9,631 nucleotides of DNA from Gammaproteobacteria bacterium UBA6724 (GTDB lineage: Bacteria > Pseudomonadota > Gammaproteobacteria > Pseudomonadales > Azotimanducaceae), in assembly GCA_002454165.1 (NCBI GenBank), contig DKIG01000037.1, forward strand, positions 1-9,631, in the 5' to 3' direction. The translations under genes were made by a program, and so were the position numbers. Positions 1 through 7,122 of the stretch are shown here, piece after piece; within the stretch, counting starts at the first letter, position 1; each line of letters begins with the position of its first letter. Under the pieces are notes generated by a model, which did no database searches, was not told the origin of the DNA, and saw only the letters and a list, made by a program, of their open reading frames with translations.

Positions 1-18
1 GACAACGAAGGCACCTGG

Positions 19-45
19 GTAATAACGAGAAGAGGGTGTCGCCAC
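19..45 (-). terminator. Weak candidate intrinsic terminator of the operon
   Basis: On the minus strand GGGTG, the GNRA-type loop GCGA and CACCC (45-32) are followed by the pyrimidine-rich TCTTCTCGTTATT (31-19). The stem is only five pairs and the T-tract is interrupted, so this is a weak candidate. It is the best terminator-like structure after the last gene; nothing better is seen between 46 and 157. Confidence 0.25.
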
Positions 46-54
46 CCAGCCAGT

Positions 55-120
55 CTGGATTCCGTGTCAAGCACGGAATGACGGATCTGGGGGAATGACG
101 GGCCGGAGCAGGAATGATGG
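55..120. repeat. Palindromic GGAATGACG-type intergenic repeat
   Basis: ATTCCGTG (59-66) and CACGGAAT (72-79) form a perfect 8-bp inverted repeat around TCAAG. They are followed by GACG and two further partial units, so that GGAATGA(C/T)G appears three times (75-83, 92-100, 111-119). This CTGGATTCCG...CGGAATGACG form resembles short dispersed intergenic palindromes seen in many proteobacterial genomes. It lies about 40 bp beyond the peroxiredoxin stop, in otherwise gene-free DNA. Copy number cannot be judged from one window. Confidence 0.7.
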
Positions 121-157
121 CGTGGCAGTCTAGCCTGTTACTGGCATTGTGCACCAC

Positions 158-619
158 TTAGTATCTCCCGAGGTCCTGGATCACTTCCTCAATAAAGCGG
201 ATATGTTGTTTGACAACAAAATCCGCCACTACCCGTTGTTCAATCTTCTTGTCCTGATTGATCAGATAGGTCACCCGCCGCACACCGAAGCCCAGGAGAC
301 CGTCCACGCCGAAAGATCTAATCACTTTTTTATGCCGGTCAAATAGCAATGGGTAGGGCAGATTGTAACGGGCACGAAAGCGCGCATGACTCGCCTCGCC
401 TTGCGGGCTAATACCAACCACTGTGGCATTGACTGCCTGGATGTCTGGATAGATGTCTCGGATTTCACAGGCTTCTGCCGTACAGACTGGCGTAAAGTCA
501 GCCGGATAAAAAAACAAAATCAGGGGACCCGCCGAGACGAGATGGGTCAGACTGAGTAACCTGCCCTGGTCGTCCTGCAACTCAAATTCAGGCGCCGTGT
601 CGCCAACATTTAGCATCAT
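158..619 (-). CDS. bcp: Bcp/PrxQ-type thiol peroxiredoxin
   Basis: A 153-residue single-domain AhpC/TSA-type peroxiredoxin, expected to reduce hydrogen peroxide and organic hydroperoxides in the cytoplasm using thioredoxin. The active-site segment DFTPVCTAEACEIRD puts the peroxidatic Cys at residue 46, with the usual Thr (T43) and Pro (P44) before it. A second Cys follows five residues later (C51), the spacing of the E. coli Bcp C45/C50 pair, so an intramolecular disulfide is likely. R115 in RVTYLI matches the conserved active-site Arg. No signal peptide is visible, and the length is normal for Bcp. The ATG overlaps the stop of the upstream hydratase (ATGA) and no good Shine-Dalgarno is seen, which suggests translational coupling. 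A second ATG follows immediately, so the true start could be one codon later. The family is clear; the Bcp/PrxQ subgroup rests on the Cys spacing. Confidence 0.93.
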   Translation of the reverse strand: MMLNVGDTAPEFELQDDQGRLLSLTHLVSAGPLILFFYPADFTPVCTAEACEIRDIYPDIQAVNATVVGISPQGEASHARFRARYNLPYPLLFDRHKKVIRSFGVDGLLGFGVRRVTYLINQDKKIEQRVVADFVVKQHIRFIEEVIQDLGRY

Positions 620-1473
620 GATCTGGCAAACCCGAACCGACCCTGAGCAAGCACTACTTCTCCAGATTGGTTGCTGGTGCGGAAGACTGCTTCCTGGAGG
701 TCTGCCTCGTCTTTAGTTACCCATATAGATACGGTGAGGCTGTCGCCTGGCATCACCGGCTTGGAAAATCTCGCCGTCATGGACTTGAACCGGCCCGCCT
801 CACCGGCACATAGGGTATGCAAGAGCGCGCGCCCGGTGAAGCCGTAAGTACAGAGGCCGTGCAAAATCGGCTTCTCAAAACCACCCAGGGCGGCATAGGA
901 TGGATCGGAATGTAAAGGATTCCGGTCACCGGAGAGCCTATAAGTCAGTGCCTGATCTTCCCTGGTCTGATAACTGACTTCCATGTCTGATGCCCGGTCC
1001 GGGAAGACCAGTTTATCCGAGGGACCCCGGTCGCCACCCCAGCCGCCTTCGCCACGACAAAACAACGTGGTGCGGGTGCGAAGCAGAGGCGCACCCGTGG
1101 CAAGATTTTTTGACTCTGAGTGAAATTCAAGCACCGCCGCCGAGCCCTTGTCATAGATGGCAGTACATTCGCCAAGACTCTCAATCTCACCTTCTGGAGG
1201 AATTTCGCCGAGCAGTTCAATCCCCTGCTCTCCGTGCACCATCATGGCAGGGTTAAAAGAGCCGACCGCATTTATCGGTATGCCGCCACCGCCAATAATC
1301 ACCGCAAAGGTTGGTAGCACCTGCTGCGCATGGTCCTTGGTATTCTCAGTGGTGTATTGCAGTTCATCCGTGCCAGCACCAACGCCGACCGCGTAGAGTA
1401 GTGCGTCTTTTGAGGTCCAACTTCTCCGTACTGACTTGCCGACGGCTCCCACCGCTTCTGGATTGATAGGCAT
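616..1473 (-). CDS. MaoC-like (R)-specific enoyl-CoA hydratase (hydratase 2 family)
   Basis: A 285-residue protein with the double hot-dog layout of the hydratase-2 domain of multifunctional enzyme 2 and of actinobacterial steroid/fatty-acid hydratases. The N-terminal half (about 1-150) is the degenerate hot-dog and includes the LPTFAV segment and GEGGWGGDRGPS near 141-152. The C-terminal half carries the hydratase-2 signature YRLSGDRNPLHSDP, with predicted catalytic Asp183, Asn185 and His188, followed by GFEKPILHGLCTYG (198-211). The expected reaction is hydration of trans-2-enoyl-CoA to (3R)-hydroxyacyl-CoA, or the reverse. The substrate (fatty acyl, branched or steroid side chain) cannot be read from sequence. 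The start is supported by a strong Shine-Dalgarno. It lies 21 bp after holA and overlaps the peroxiredoxin gene by 4 bp. No partner dehydrogenase, thiolase or acyl-CoA ligase is in the window, so the pathway is unknown. Confidence 0.9.
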   Translation of the reverse strand: MPINPEAVGAVGKSVRRSWTSKDALLYAVGVGAGTDELQYTTENTKDHAQQVLPTFAVIIGGGGIPINAVGSFNPAMMVHGEQGIELLGEIPPEGEIESLGECTAIYDKGSAAVLEFHSESKNLATGAPLLRTRTTLFCRGEGGWGGDRGPSDKLVFPDRASDMEVSYQTREDQALTYRLSGDRNPLHSDPSYAALGGFEKPILHGLCTYGFTGRALLHTLCAGEAGRFKSMTARFSKPVMPGDSLTVSIWVTKDEADLQEAVFRTSNQSGEVVLAQGRFGFARS

Positions 1474-1479
1474 TACCTT

Positions 1480-1485
1480 CCTCCT
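1480..1485 (-). promoter_or_regulatory. Strong Shine-Dalgarno for the hydratase gene
   Basis: Read on the minus strand this is AGGAGG, six bases before the ATG at 1471-1473. It is the clearest ribosome binding site in the window. It fixes the start of the hydratase and suggests this gene can be translated efficiently on its own, unlike the overlapping genes upstream. Confidence 0.8.
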
Positions 1486-1494
1486 TGCATCATT

Positions 1495-2514
1495 TTAGCC
1501 CTGGGGCATTGTCACGCCAGCAAGTCCCAGCAGCAGATTAGTTATTTCACGCCAGGCATCTCCAGGCTCAATGCCCTTGATCACCCGGTCAATTTTACCC
1601 GCCTTGAGCTGGAGACTTCTCAGCGAATTGACACCGTGGTGCTCAAGACACCGGGACACCGCCTGCTTGCGTTTGTCCCAAACCCGTCCCTTGCTCAATA
1701 CTTCCTGTACCGACTGCCCCTGGGCTTTCGCCATTGCCATGGTCTCCAGGGCGCGAATCTCACGCGCCAGCATGACATTCACATACATCTCCGCCGTGCC
1801 TTCAAGTCGAAGCCCTTGAATCATGCGGACCACCCGGGGACTGTTACCCGCCAGACTGGCGTCAATCAGGTTAAATACATCATATCGGGCGTTGTCCGCA
1901 ACAGCTGTGGTGACCTGCTCCAAGCCAATCTGATTGCTTGGCGAGACTAACTTCAGCCGTTCAATCTCCTGCACCGCCGCCAGGAGATTACCCTCAGTCC
2001 TGCGCGCCATTGCCAGGAGTGCTTCACGGCTGACTTCTAGCCCTTCTCGTTTGAATCTTCGCTGTAACCAGTCTGGGAACTGCTTCGCCTCAATGTGCCA
2101 TACCTGCACAAAAACACCGGCTTTTTCGATGCTCTTGAACCATTTGGTCTTCTGGGTGGCGGCATCTATCCTGGGCATGACCAGCAACAGGACGGTGGCA
2201 TCATTTAACTGCTCAACCAGGGACACCAGCAGTGCTCTGCCCGGGTCGCCCGGCGACTTTGTACTCATCCGCACTTCAATAAGTTTCTGCTCGGAGAAAA
2301 GGGACATGCTGTTGACACTGTATAGGACCTCCTGCCAGTTGAATCCCTCTTCGGCATGGAAGAGATGCCGCTCAGCATAGCCATGTTGCCGCAAGGCATC
2401 ACGCACCAGATCGCAGGCTTCCTGGATCAACAGGGGCTCGTCGCCGCTGATAATGTATAGTGGCGAGGTTTGATTTTTCAAAAAATGATGGAGTTTGTCC
2501 GCGTATAATTTCAT
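1495..2514 (-). CDS. holA: DNA polymerase III subunit delta
   Basis: A 339-residue homologue of HolA (343 residues in E. coli), the clamp-loader subunit that binds and opens the beta sliding clamp during replication. The N-terminal AAA+-like domain begins MKLYADKLHHFL, then PLYIISGDEPLLIQE (18-32), the degenerate nucleotide-fold segment typical of delta, and NSMSLFSEQKLIEVR (68-82). The middle domain contains EGNLLAAVQEIERLKL (174-189), a family hallmark. The C-terminal collar domain shows LRLEGT (235-240) and RVWDKRK (277-283). As usual for delta there is no functional Walker A. The ATG lies 17 bp after the lptE stop, with GGGGTG at moderate spacing upstream. Adjacency to lptE and leuS is the standard gammaproteobacterial order. 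Confidence 0.96.
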   Translation of the reverse strand: MKLYADKLHHFLKNQTSPLYIISGDEPLLIQEACDLVRDALRQHGYAERHLFHAEEGFNWQEVLYSVNSMSLFSEQKLIEVRMSTKSPGDPGRALLVSLVEQLNDATVLLLVMPRIDAATQKTKWFKSIEKAGVFVQVWHIEAKQFPDWLQRRFKREGLEVSREALLAMARRTEGNLLAAVQEIERLKLVSPSNQIGLEQVTTAVADNARYDVFNLIDASLAGNSPRVVRMIQGLRLEGTAEMYVNVMLAREIRALETMAMAKAQGQSVQEVLSKGRVWDKRKQAVSRCLEHHGVNSLRSLQLKAGKIDRVIKGIEPGDAWREITNLLLGLAGVTMPQG

Positions 2515-2531
2515 TCTATATGCACCCCTGT

Positions 2532-3059
2532 CTATTCATGCTTCTGGGCGGCGGCAGATTCCACACGACGCACCATGCGCCGCGCCAGTTCCTCTCTCAT
2601 TTCATCCAACAACAAGGCTTCCTCCTCGTAACTGGCAGACAAATTGGCAGGGTCAACCGAATAGGTTCTTTCCGTCGCCAGGGTCACCATCCCGGGGGAG
2701 CTGCTAGCCTCAACCTGGACACTCAGGTCAACTTCCAGGCGCAAAACATACTCGGCGGCATCAAGAGACGCGCTAGTCAACACAGACCGACGGGTGGAAG
2801 TTTCCCTTAATAGGCGCACGAGGATGAGTCTCCCCTCAGCCGGGCTTGGTGCTGGCTCCAATAACCCTGCCCCCCGGTCTCGGAGTGCCCGATGAAAGGC
2901 ATCCCGGACTGCCGCTAATTCGTCAGAAGCAACCAATCTCACGCCATCCAGGTCGGTCAGAATGCTCGCCCTGTCTCGTAACTGGAAGCCGCATCCAGTC
3001 AAGAGGAGGCTCAGCATCAGTACTGGCACCAAGCTATCACACCGCTCAGGAAACAACAA
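2532..3059 (-). CDS. lptE: LPS-assembly lipoprotein LptE
   Basis: A 175-residue predicted outer-membrane lipoprotein that plugs the LptD barrel and helps insert lipopolysaccharide into the outer leaflet. The hydrophobic stretch VPVLMLSLLL ends in the lipobox LTGC with acylated Cys23. The family mark GCGFQLR follows at once (22-28). Later conserved blocks are RETSTRRSVLTSASLDAAEYVLRL (86-107, given by its family pattern of basic, Ser/Thr and aromatic residues), ERTYSVDPANLSASYEEE (130-147) and the helix MREELARRMVRRV (154-166). The only in-frame starts before the lipobox are TTG codons at 3059 and 3056 and weaker ones further in, because a stop lies two codons upstream. The gene therefore overlaps leuS by 14 bp and probably starts at TTG. 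The resulting n-region is short and contains Glu5 and Asp8, which is unusual for a lipoprotein signal, so the exact start is less certain than the identity. Confidence 0.92.
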   Translation of the reverse strand: MLFPERCDSLVPVLMLSLLLTGCGFQLRDRASILTDLDGVRLVASDELAAVRDAFHRALRDRGAGLLEPAPSPAEGRLILVRLLRETSTRRSVLTSASLDAAEYVLRLEVDLSVQVEASSSPGMVTLATERTYSVDPANLSASYEEEALLLDEMREELARRMVRRVESAAAQKHE

Positions 3060-5514
3060 AATTCAACACCCTGTTGGGCACATAGATACATTTCCGGGTC
3101 GTCTTGCCAGCCATAAACTTTTTGACATTCGCCTCCTCCCTCGCTACAGCAACAGCCTCGTCTTCACTGGCATCTGGTTGCACTTGCACTCTGCCCCTCA
3201 GCTTGCCGTTCACCTGTACGGCCAGTTCAACGCTGGTCTTCTCAAGCGCCGACCTATCCACGGCTGGCCAGTCTGCCCGGTCAATGGATTCCCCAGTCAA
3301 TTGCTCCCAGAGGGCGTGGCAGATATGCGGCGTGATGGGAGACAGGGTCAGCACAGCAATCCTGAGCGCCTCACCCCTGACCGCGCCCGCCTGGGGGGAG
3401 GTCTCGGCAAATTTTACCAGATGATTTAGTAGCGACATGACCGTCGACACCACTGTGTTAAAGCTCAGGCGGCGACCATAGTCATCCGCACATTTTGATA
3501 GGGTTTCATGGCTCAGACGCCGCATATCCCTCTCGGCAGGGGTCAGACGCCGCGCATCTATCTTTGCCTCCTTATCGCCAGTGTCAAGATGCTGGGCAAC
3601 CAATGCCCAGAGCCTGGTTCGTAGCCATTTGTTGGCGGCTTCAACGCCCTGCTGGGACCATTCAAAGGACTGCTCTGGCGGGGAGGCGAACATCATCGCC
3701 AGGCGCACCGCATCGGCACCATACTGCTCCAGGAGATGTTGCGGGTCACCAGCATCCCCTGCCGACTTGGACATCTTGGTGCCACCCTGGAGCACCATGC
3801 CGATTGGCAGGAGTTTTTCAAAGGGCTCATCAGACTTGACCATGCCTTCATCGCGCATCACCTTGTGGAAGAAGCGCGCATACAACAAATGCAGAATGGC
3901 GTGTTCCTCGCCGCCAACATAATGGTCCACCTGTCCCCAGTAGTCCGCCCTCTCGTCTAGCATCCCGTCCTTGGCATCGCTACAGGCAAATCTTGCGTAG
4001 TACCAAGAAGACTCCATAAAGGTATCCAGGGTGTCCGTTTCCCGCTGCGCCGCGCCGCCACATTCGGGACAGTCTGTCTCGTACCAGTCCGGCATCTTTT
4101 TGAGGGGTGAGCCGAGGCCCTCAAACTCCACCTCGGTCGGCAACAGGACCGGCAGGTCCTCGTCTGGAACGGGTACCGCACCACATTGGGCACAGTTAAT
4201 CATGGGTATGGGGCAACCCCAGTATCTCTGCCTGGCGACGCCCCAGTCCCGCAAGCGGTAATTGATCTGTTGCTCACCGAGTTTTTTTTCAGCCAGGGCA
4301 AGGGCTATAGCATCAAAAGCAGCATCAAAATCCAGGCCGTCAAAACTACCGGAATTTATCAATAATCCCCTGGCAGTGAAGGCACCTGAGTCCAGAGCAC
4401 ATTCCTCAGCACTCTCCGGGAGGGGAGCAATCACCTGTTTGATGGGTAATTGATATTCCTGGGCAAATTCCCAGTCTCGTTGATCGTGAGCAGGAACTGA
4501 CATCACGGCACCTGAGCCATATTCCATGAGCACGAAATTCGCCACCCAGACGGGTATTTCCTCCCCGCTTAGCGGATGGGTCACGGCCAAGCCCAAAGCC
4601 ATTCCCTGTTTGGGAAGTTTCGCGATATTTGCTTCTGCTCCCAGGGTCCGATTGCACTGCTCAAGGAAGGACTGAATGGCAGGTTTGTCAGCCCCCGCCT
4701 TGATCGCCAAGGGATGCTGCGGTGCCACCGCGATAGAGGTGACTCCCATCAATGTATCTGGGCGTGTGGTGTAAACGGACAGGCTGTCTGCCTCACCCTT
4801 CAGGGGAAAGATCACGCTAATCCCCCGAGACTTGCCAATCCAGTTGCGCTGCAATGTTTTTATTTTCTCTGGCCAGCCGGGCAGATGGTCCAAGCAATTC
4901 AACAACTCCTCGGCATAGTCGGTAATCCTGACAAACCACTGTGTCACCTCGCGCCGTTCCACCGGAGCATCCGAACGCCAACCACGACCGTCAACAACCT
5001 GCTCGTTGGCAAGTACCGTCTTGTCCACCGGGTCCCAGTTCAACCAAGCGGACTTTTTATAGACCAGTGATTTCCTGAACATTCGGGTGAAAAACCACTG
5101 CTCCCATCGGTAATAGTCTGGGTCACAGGTGGCAAATTCACGCGACCAGTCAAACGAAAAACCGAGTGCCCGCATCTGGGACTTCATGTGTTCAATGTTG
5201 CCTTTGGTCCATTGTGCCGGCGGGATATTGCGTTGTATTGCTGCATTTTCCGCCGGTAATCCAAAGGCATCCCAGCCCATGGGATGTAGCACATTCCTGC
5301 CTTGCAACCGCTGAAAGCGACTTATCACATCACCCAGCGTATAGGTGCGAACATGCCCCATGTGTAACTGCCCGCTCGGGTAGGGGAACATGGATAGGCA
5401 GTAGTATTTCGGCTTGTCGCTGTTTTCAGTAGCGACAAAAGTACCTGCCTCTTCCCAGCCTTGCTGGACATCATTTTCAACCTTCACATGGTCGTAGCGC
5501 TGTTTGTTCATCAT
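3046..5514 (-). CDS. leuS: Leucyl-tRNA synthetase
   Basis: An 822-residue class Ia synthetase that charges tRNA-Leu with leucine in the cytoplasm. The Rossmann-fold signature FPYPSGQLHMGH ends at residue 54 and WDAFGLPAEN lies at 81-90. The CP1 editing domain is present, with the threonine-rich TTRPDTLMGVT (249-259) and VPAHDQRD (340-347), so proofreading is probably retained. A zinc-ribbon-like pair, C441/C444 and C482/C485, precedes RETDTLDTFMESSWYYAR (491-508). The KMSKS loop is intact at 580-584. The anticodon-binding and C-terminal domains run to the end with VQVNGKLRGRV (767-777). It is about 40-50 residues shorter than E. coli or Pseudomonas LeuRS because the leucine-specific insertion before KMSKS is missing: GMVLQGGTKMSKS is continuous. 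Two ATGs open the frame, and the second is about equally likely as start; the ribosome site is weak (AGAG). It lies 39 bp after lnt. Confidence 0.98.
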   Translation of the reverse strand: MMNKQRYDHVKVENDVQQGWEEAGTFVATENSDKPKYYCLSMFPYPSGQLHMGHVRTYTLGDVISRFQRLQGRNVLHPMGWDAFGLPAENAAIQRNIPPAQWTKGNIEHMKSQMRALGFSFDWSREFATCDPDYYRWEQWFFTRMFRKSLVYKKSAWLNWDPVDKTVLANEQVVDGRGWRSDAPVERREVTQWFVRITDYAEELLNCLDHLPGWPEKIKTLQRNWIGKSRGISVIFPLKGEADSLSVYTTRPDTLMGVTSIAVAPQHPLAIKAGADKPAIQSFLEQCNRTLGAEANIAKLPKQGMALGLAVTHPLSGEEIPVWVANFVLMEYGSGAVMSVPAHDQRDWEFAQEYQLPIKQVIAPLPESAEECALDSGAFTARGLLINSGSFDGLDFDAAFDAIALALAEKKLGEQQINYRLRDWGVARQRYWGCPIPMINCAQCGAVPVPDEDLPVLLPTEVEFEGLGSPLKKMPDWYETDCPECGGAAQRETDTLDTFMESSWYYARFACSDAKDGMLDERADYWGQVDHYVGGEEHAILHLLYARFFHKVMRDEGMVKSDEPFEKLLPIGMVLQGGTKMSKSAGDAGDPQHLLEQYGADAVRLAMMFASPPEQSFEWSQQGVEAANKWLRTRLWALVAQHLDTGDKEAKIDARRLTPAERDMRRLSHETLSKCADDYGRRLSFNTVVSTVMSLLNHLVKFAETSPQAGAVRGEALRIAVLTLSPITPHICHALWEQLTGESIDRADWPAVDRSALEKTSVELAVQVNGKLRGRVQVQPDASEDEAVAVAREEANVKKFMAGKTTRKCIYVPNRVLNFVVS

Positions 5515-5553
5515 GGCTCTACTAGGGATATTCGTCTTGGAAAGCGTCCCATT

Positions 5554-7122
5554 CTACCCGAACCCTTGGTCAACACGAACCTTGGCGGCCCGGCGGTGCC
5601 ACAGAATCGCCAGGAGCAGAGCCGCAACACACAGCATCAGCACCGGCTGATGACCGAAGCGGTGAAAGGGTGTTTCGCCCCGCTGAATCTCAACCTCAGT
5701 CCGCAGTACCCCCTGCGTATTCTGAGGCAGGGTATCAAGCAATTTACCCCTGGCATCAATCACAGCGGTGATGCCGTTGTTGGTCGCGCGGAGCATATAA
5801 ATGCCATTTTCCAGGGCGCGCATCCGTGCCATTTGTAGATGCTGCCAGGGTCCAATGGATTCGCCGAACCAGGTGTCATTGCTGAGTGTAACCAGCAGGT
5901 CGGGCAAGCGGGTGCTGGTTCGCACCAGGTCAGGATAGACCACCTCATAACAAATGGAGGTGGACAGGCGTAAATCACCAGCAAGAAGCGGTGTCTGCCT
6001 GGCTGGACCTGGCTGGTTGTGGGACATGGGCAAGTCTAGAAACTCAATCATCCCGCGCAGTTGGGTTTCAAAAGGCACATATTCTCCGAATGGCACCAGA
6101 TGCCGTTTGATGTACTTGCCGCTACCGGCACCCAGGGCAATCACGGTGTTCTGATAAGCACCGTCTGCATCACGGTCGGGGATGCCCAGCAGGAGGGTGG
6201 AGTCATGTTGAGATGCCCGCGCATTGAGCATCTTGAGGATGGATGGCGCTTCCTGCCTGAACAGCGTCAGGGCGGCTTCTGGCCAGATAATTAAATCCTG
6301 CCCCCATTCACTGTCAGACAAGCTCAAATAGCGGTCAAGTATCGGGGCGGCACTTGCCCTCTCCCACTTGGTATCCTGAGCCACATTCCCTTGCACTAGC
6401 GACACACTGATGACCCGCTCCGGTGTCGTGAACCTCAGGGTGTCCAGGATGAACGCCGCCGACAAGAGGACAAAAAAGGGTAGCAACAGGATGTAACGAC
6501 GACCCCTGAGGGCTTCAAATATCAGGCAGGCACTGAGTACCAACACCAGACCGACACCGAAGACACCCAGGAAGGGCGCGTAGCCTGCAAGGGATGTATC
6601 AATCACAGCATAGCCCACGAAGAGCCAAGGAAAACCGCTAAGAAACCAGGAGCGGAACCACTCTTGCAATATCCACAGGCTACTGAAACCCACCAGGCTG
6701 AGCAGAGGACCTGAGCGGAGGTAACGTCCATACAAAAACCCCTGGGGCACGGCAATCAGGGCGTAAGCAGATACCATCAATGCCACCAGAGAAGCCGCCA
6801 GGGCGGGCGAGGCACCACCAAAATTGTGGATGCTGACATATATCCAGGAAATGCCGACACCAAAGAGCGCGAGGTTATAGAGATAAAATCTGAAGATGAC
6901 TCGCGGCACAGATGCTTTGAACGGCTGCTTATTAGATATTGCTTGCGCCGCTGTATTGACATCAGATACCGAAAAGTAGAGCAACAGTACCGAAGCGGGG
7001 GCAGCAAGCCAGAAATCAAAAGGCGACAGTGACAGCGGGAAAACAGCACCGCCCAGAATGGCAGCGCCATCTGCAACAGCCGCCGATACAGGCCAGGGAT
7101 GGCGGCGGAACCATTGCCTCAA
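5554..7122 (-). CDS. lnt: Apolipoprotein N-acyltransferase
   Basis: A 522-residue inner-membrane enzyme that adds the third acyl chain to the N-terminal Cys of lipoproteins, the last step of lipoprotein maturation. The N-terminal third holds several hydrophobic segments (about 14-32, 38-55, 77-97, 107-128, 140-155, 185-203, 210-226), and one closes the protein (about 492-508). Between them is the periplasmic carbon-nitrogen hydrolase domain. The catalytic triad is visible as Glu282 in WPEAAL, Lys339 in IKRHLVPFGEYVP and Cys391 in SICYEVVYP, matching E. coli E267/K335/C387. SNDTWFGESIGPWQHLQMARMR (414-435) carries conserved family residues. The start is TTG, overlapping the corC stop as TTGA; GGA lies seven bases upstream and no ATG or GTG fits better. 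Length is normal (512 in E. coli). Its products would include LptE, encoded two genes downstream. Confidence 0.97.
   Translation of the reverse strand: MRQWFRRHPWPVSAAVADGAAILGGAVFPLSLSPFDFWLAAPASVLLLYFSVSDVNTAAQAISNKQPFKASVPRVIFRFYLYNLALFGVGISWIYVSIHNFGGASPALAASLVALMVSAYALIAVPQGFLYGRYLRSGPLLSLVGFSSLWILQEWFRSWFLSGFPWLFVGYAVIDTSLAGYAPFLGVFGVGLVLVLSACLIFEALRGRRYILLLPFFVLLSAAFILDTLRFTTPERVISVSLVQGNVAQDTKWERASAAPILDRYLSLSDSEWGQDLIIWPEAALTLFRQEAPSILKMLNARASQHDSTLLLGIPDRDADGAYQNTVIALGAGSGKYIKRHLVPFGEYVPFETQLRGMIEFLDLPMSHNQPGPARQTPLLAGDLRLSTSICYEVVYPDLVRTSTRLPDLLVTLSNDTWFGESIGPWQHLQMARMRALENGIYMLRATNNGITAVIDARGKLLDTLPQNTQGVLRTEVEIQRGETPFHRFGHQPVLMLCVAALLLAILWHRRAAKVRVDQGFG

Noticed and set aside
945..1220. 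91-codon minus-strand open frame inside the hydratase gene
   Set aside because: Out of frame with a protein whose motifs run through the whole region; no family resemblance.
4576..5070. 164-codon plus-strand open frame antisense to leuS
   Set aside because: It lies wholly over well-conserved LeuRS coding sequence, has no recognisable domain and no ribosome site, so it is a by-product of the real frame.
5515..5553. Terminator or promoter between lnt and leuS
   Set aside because: The 39 bp show no stable hairpin with a T-tract and no promoter pair; transcription probably continues through.
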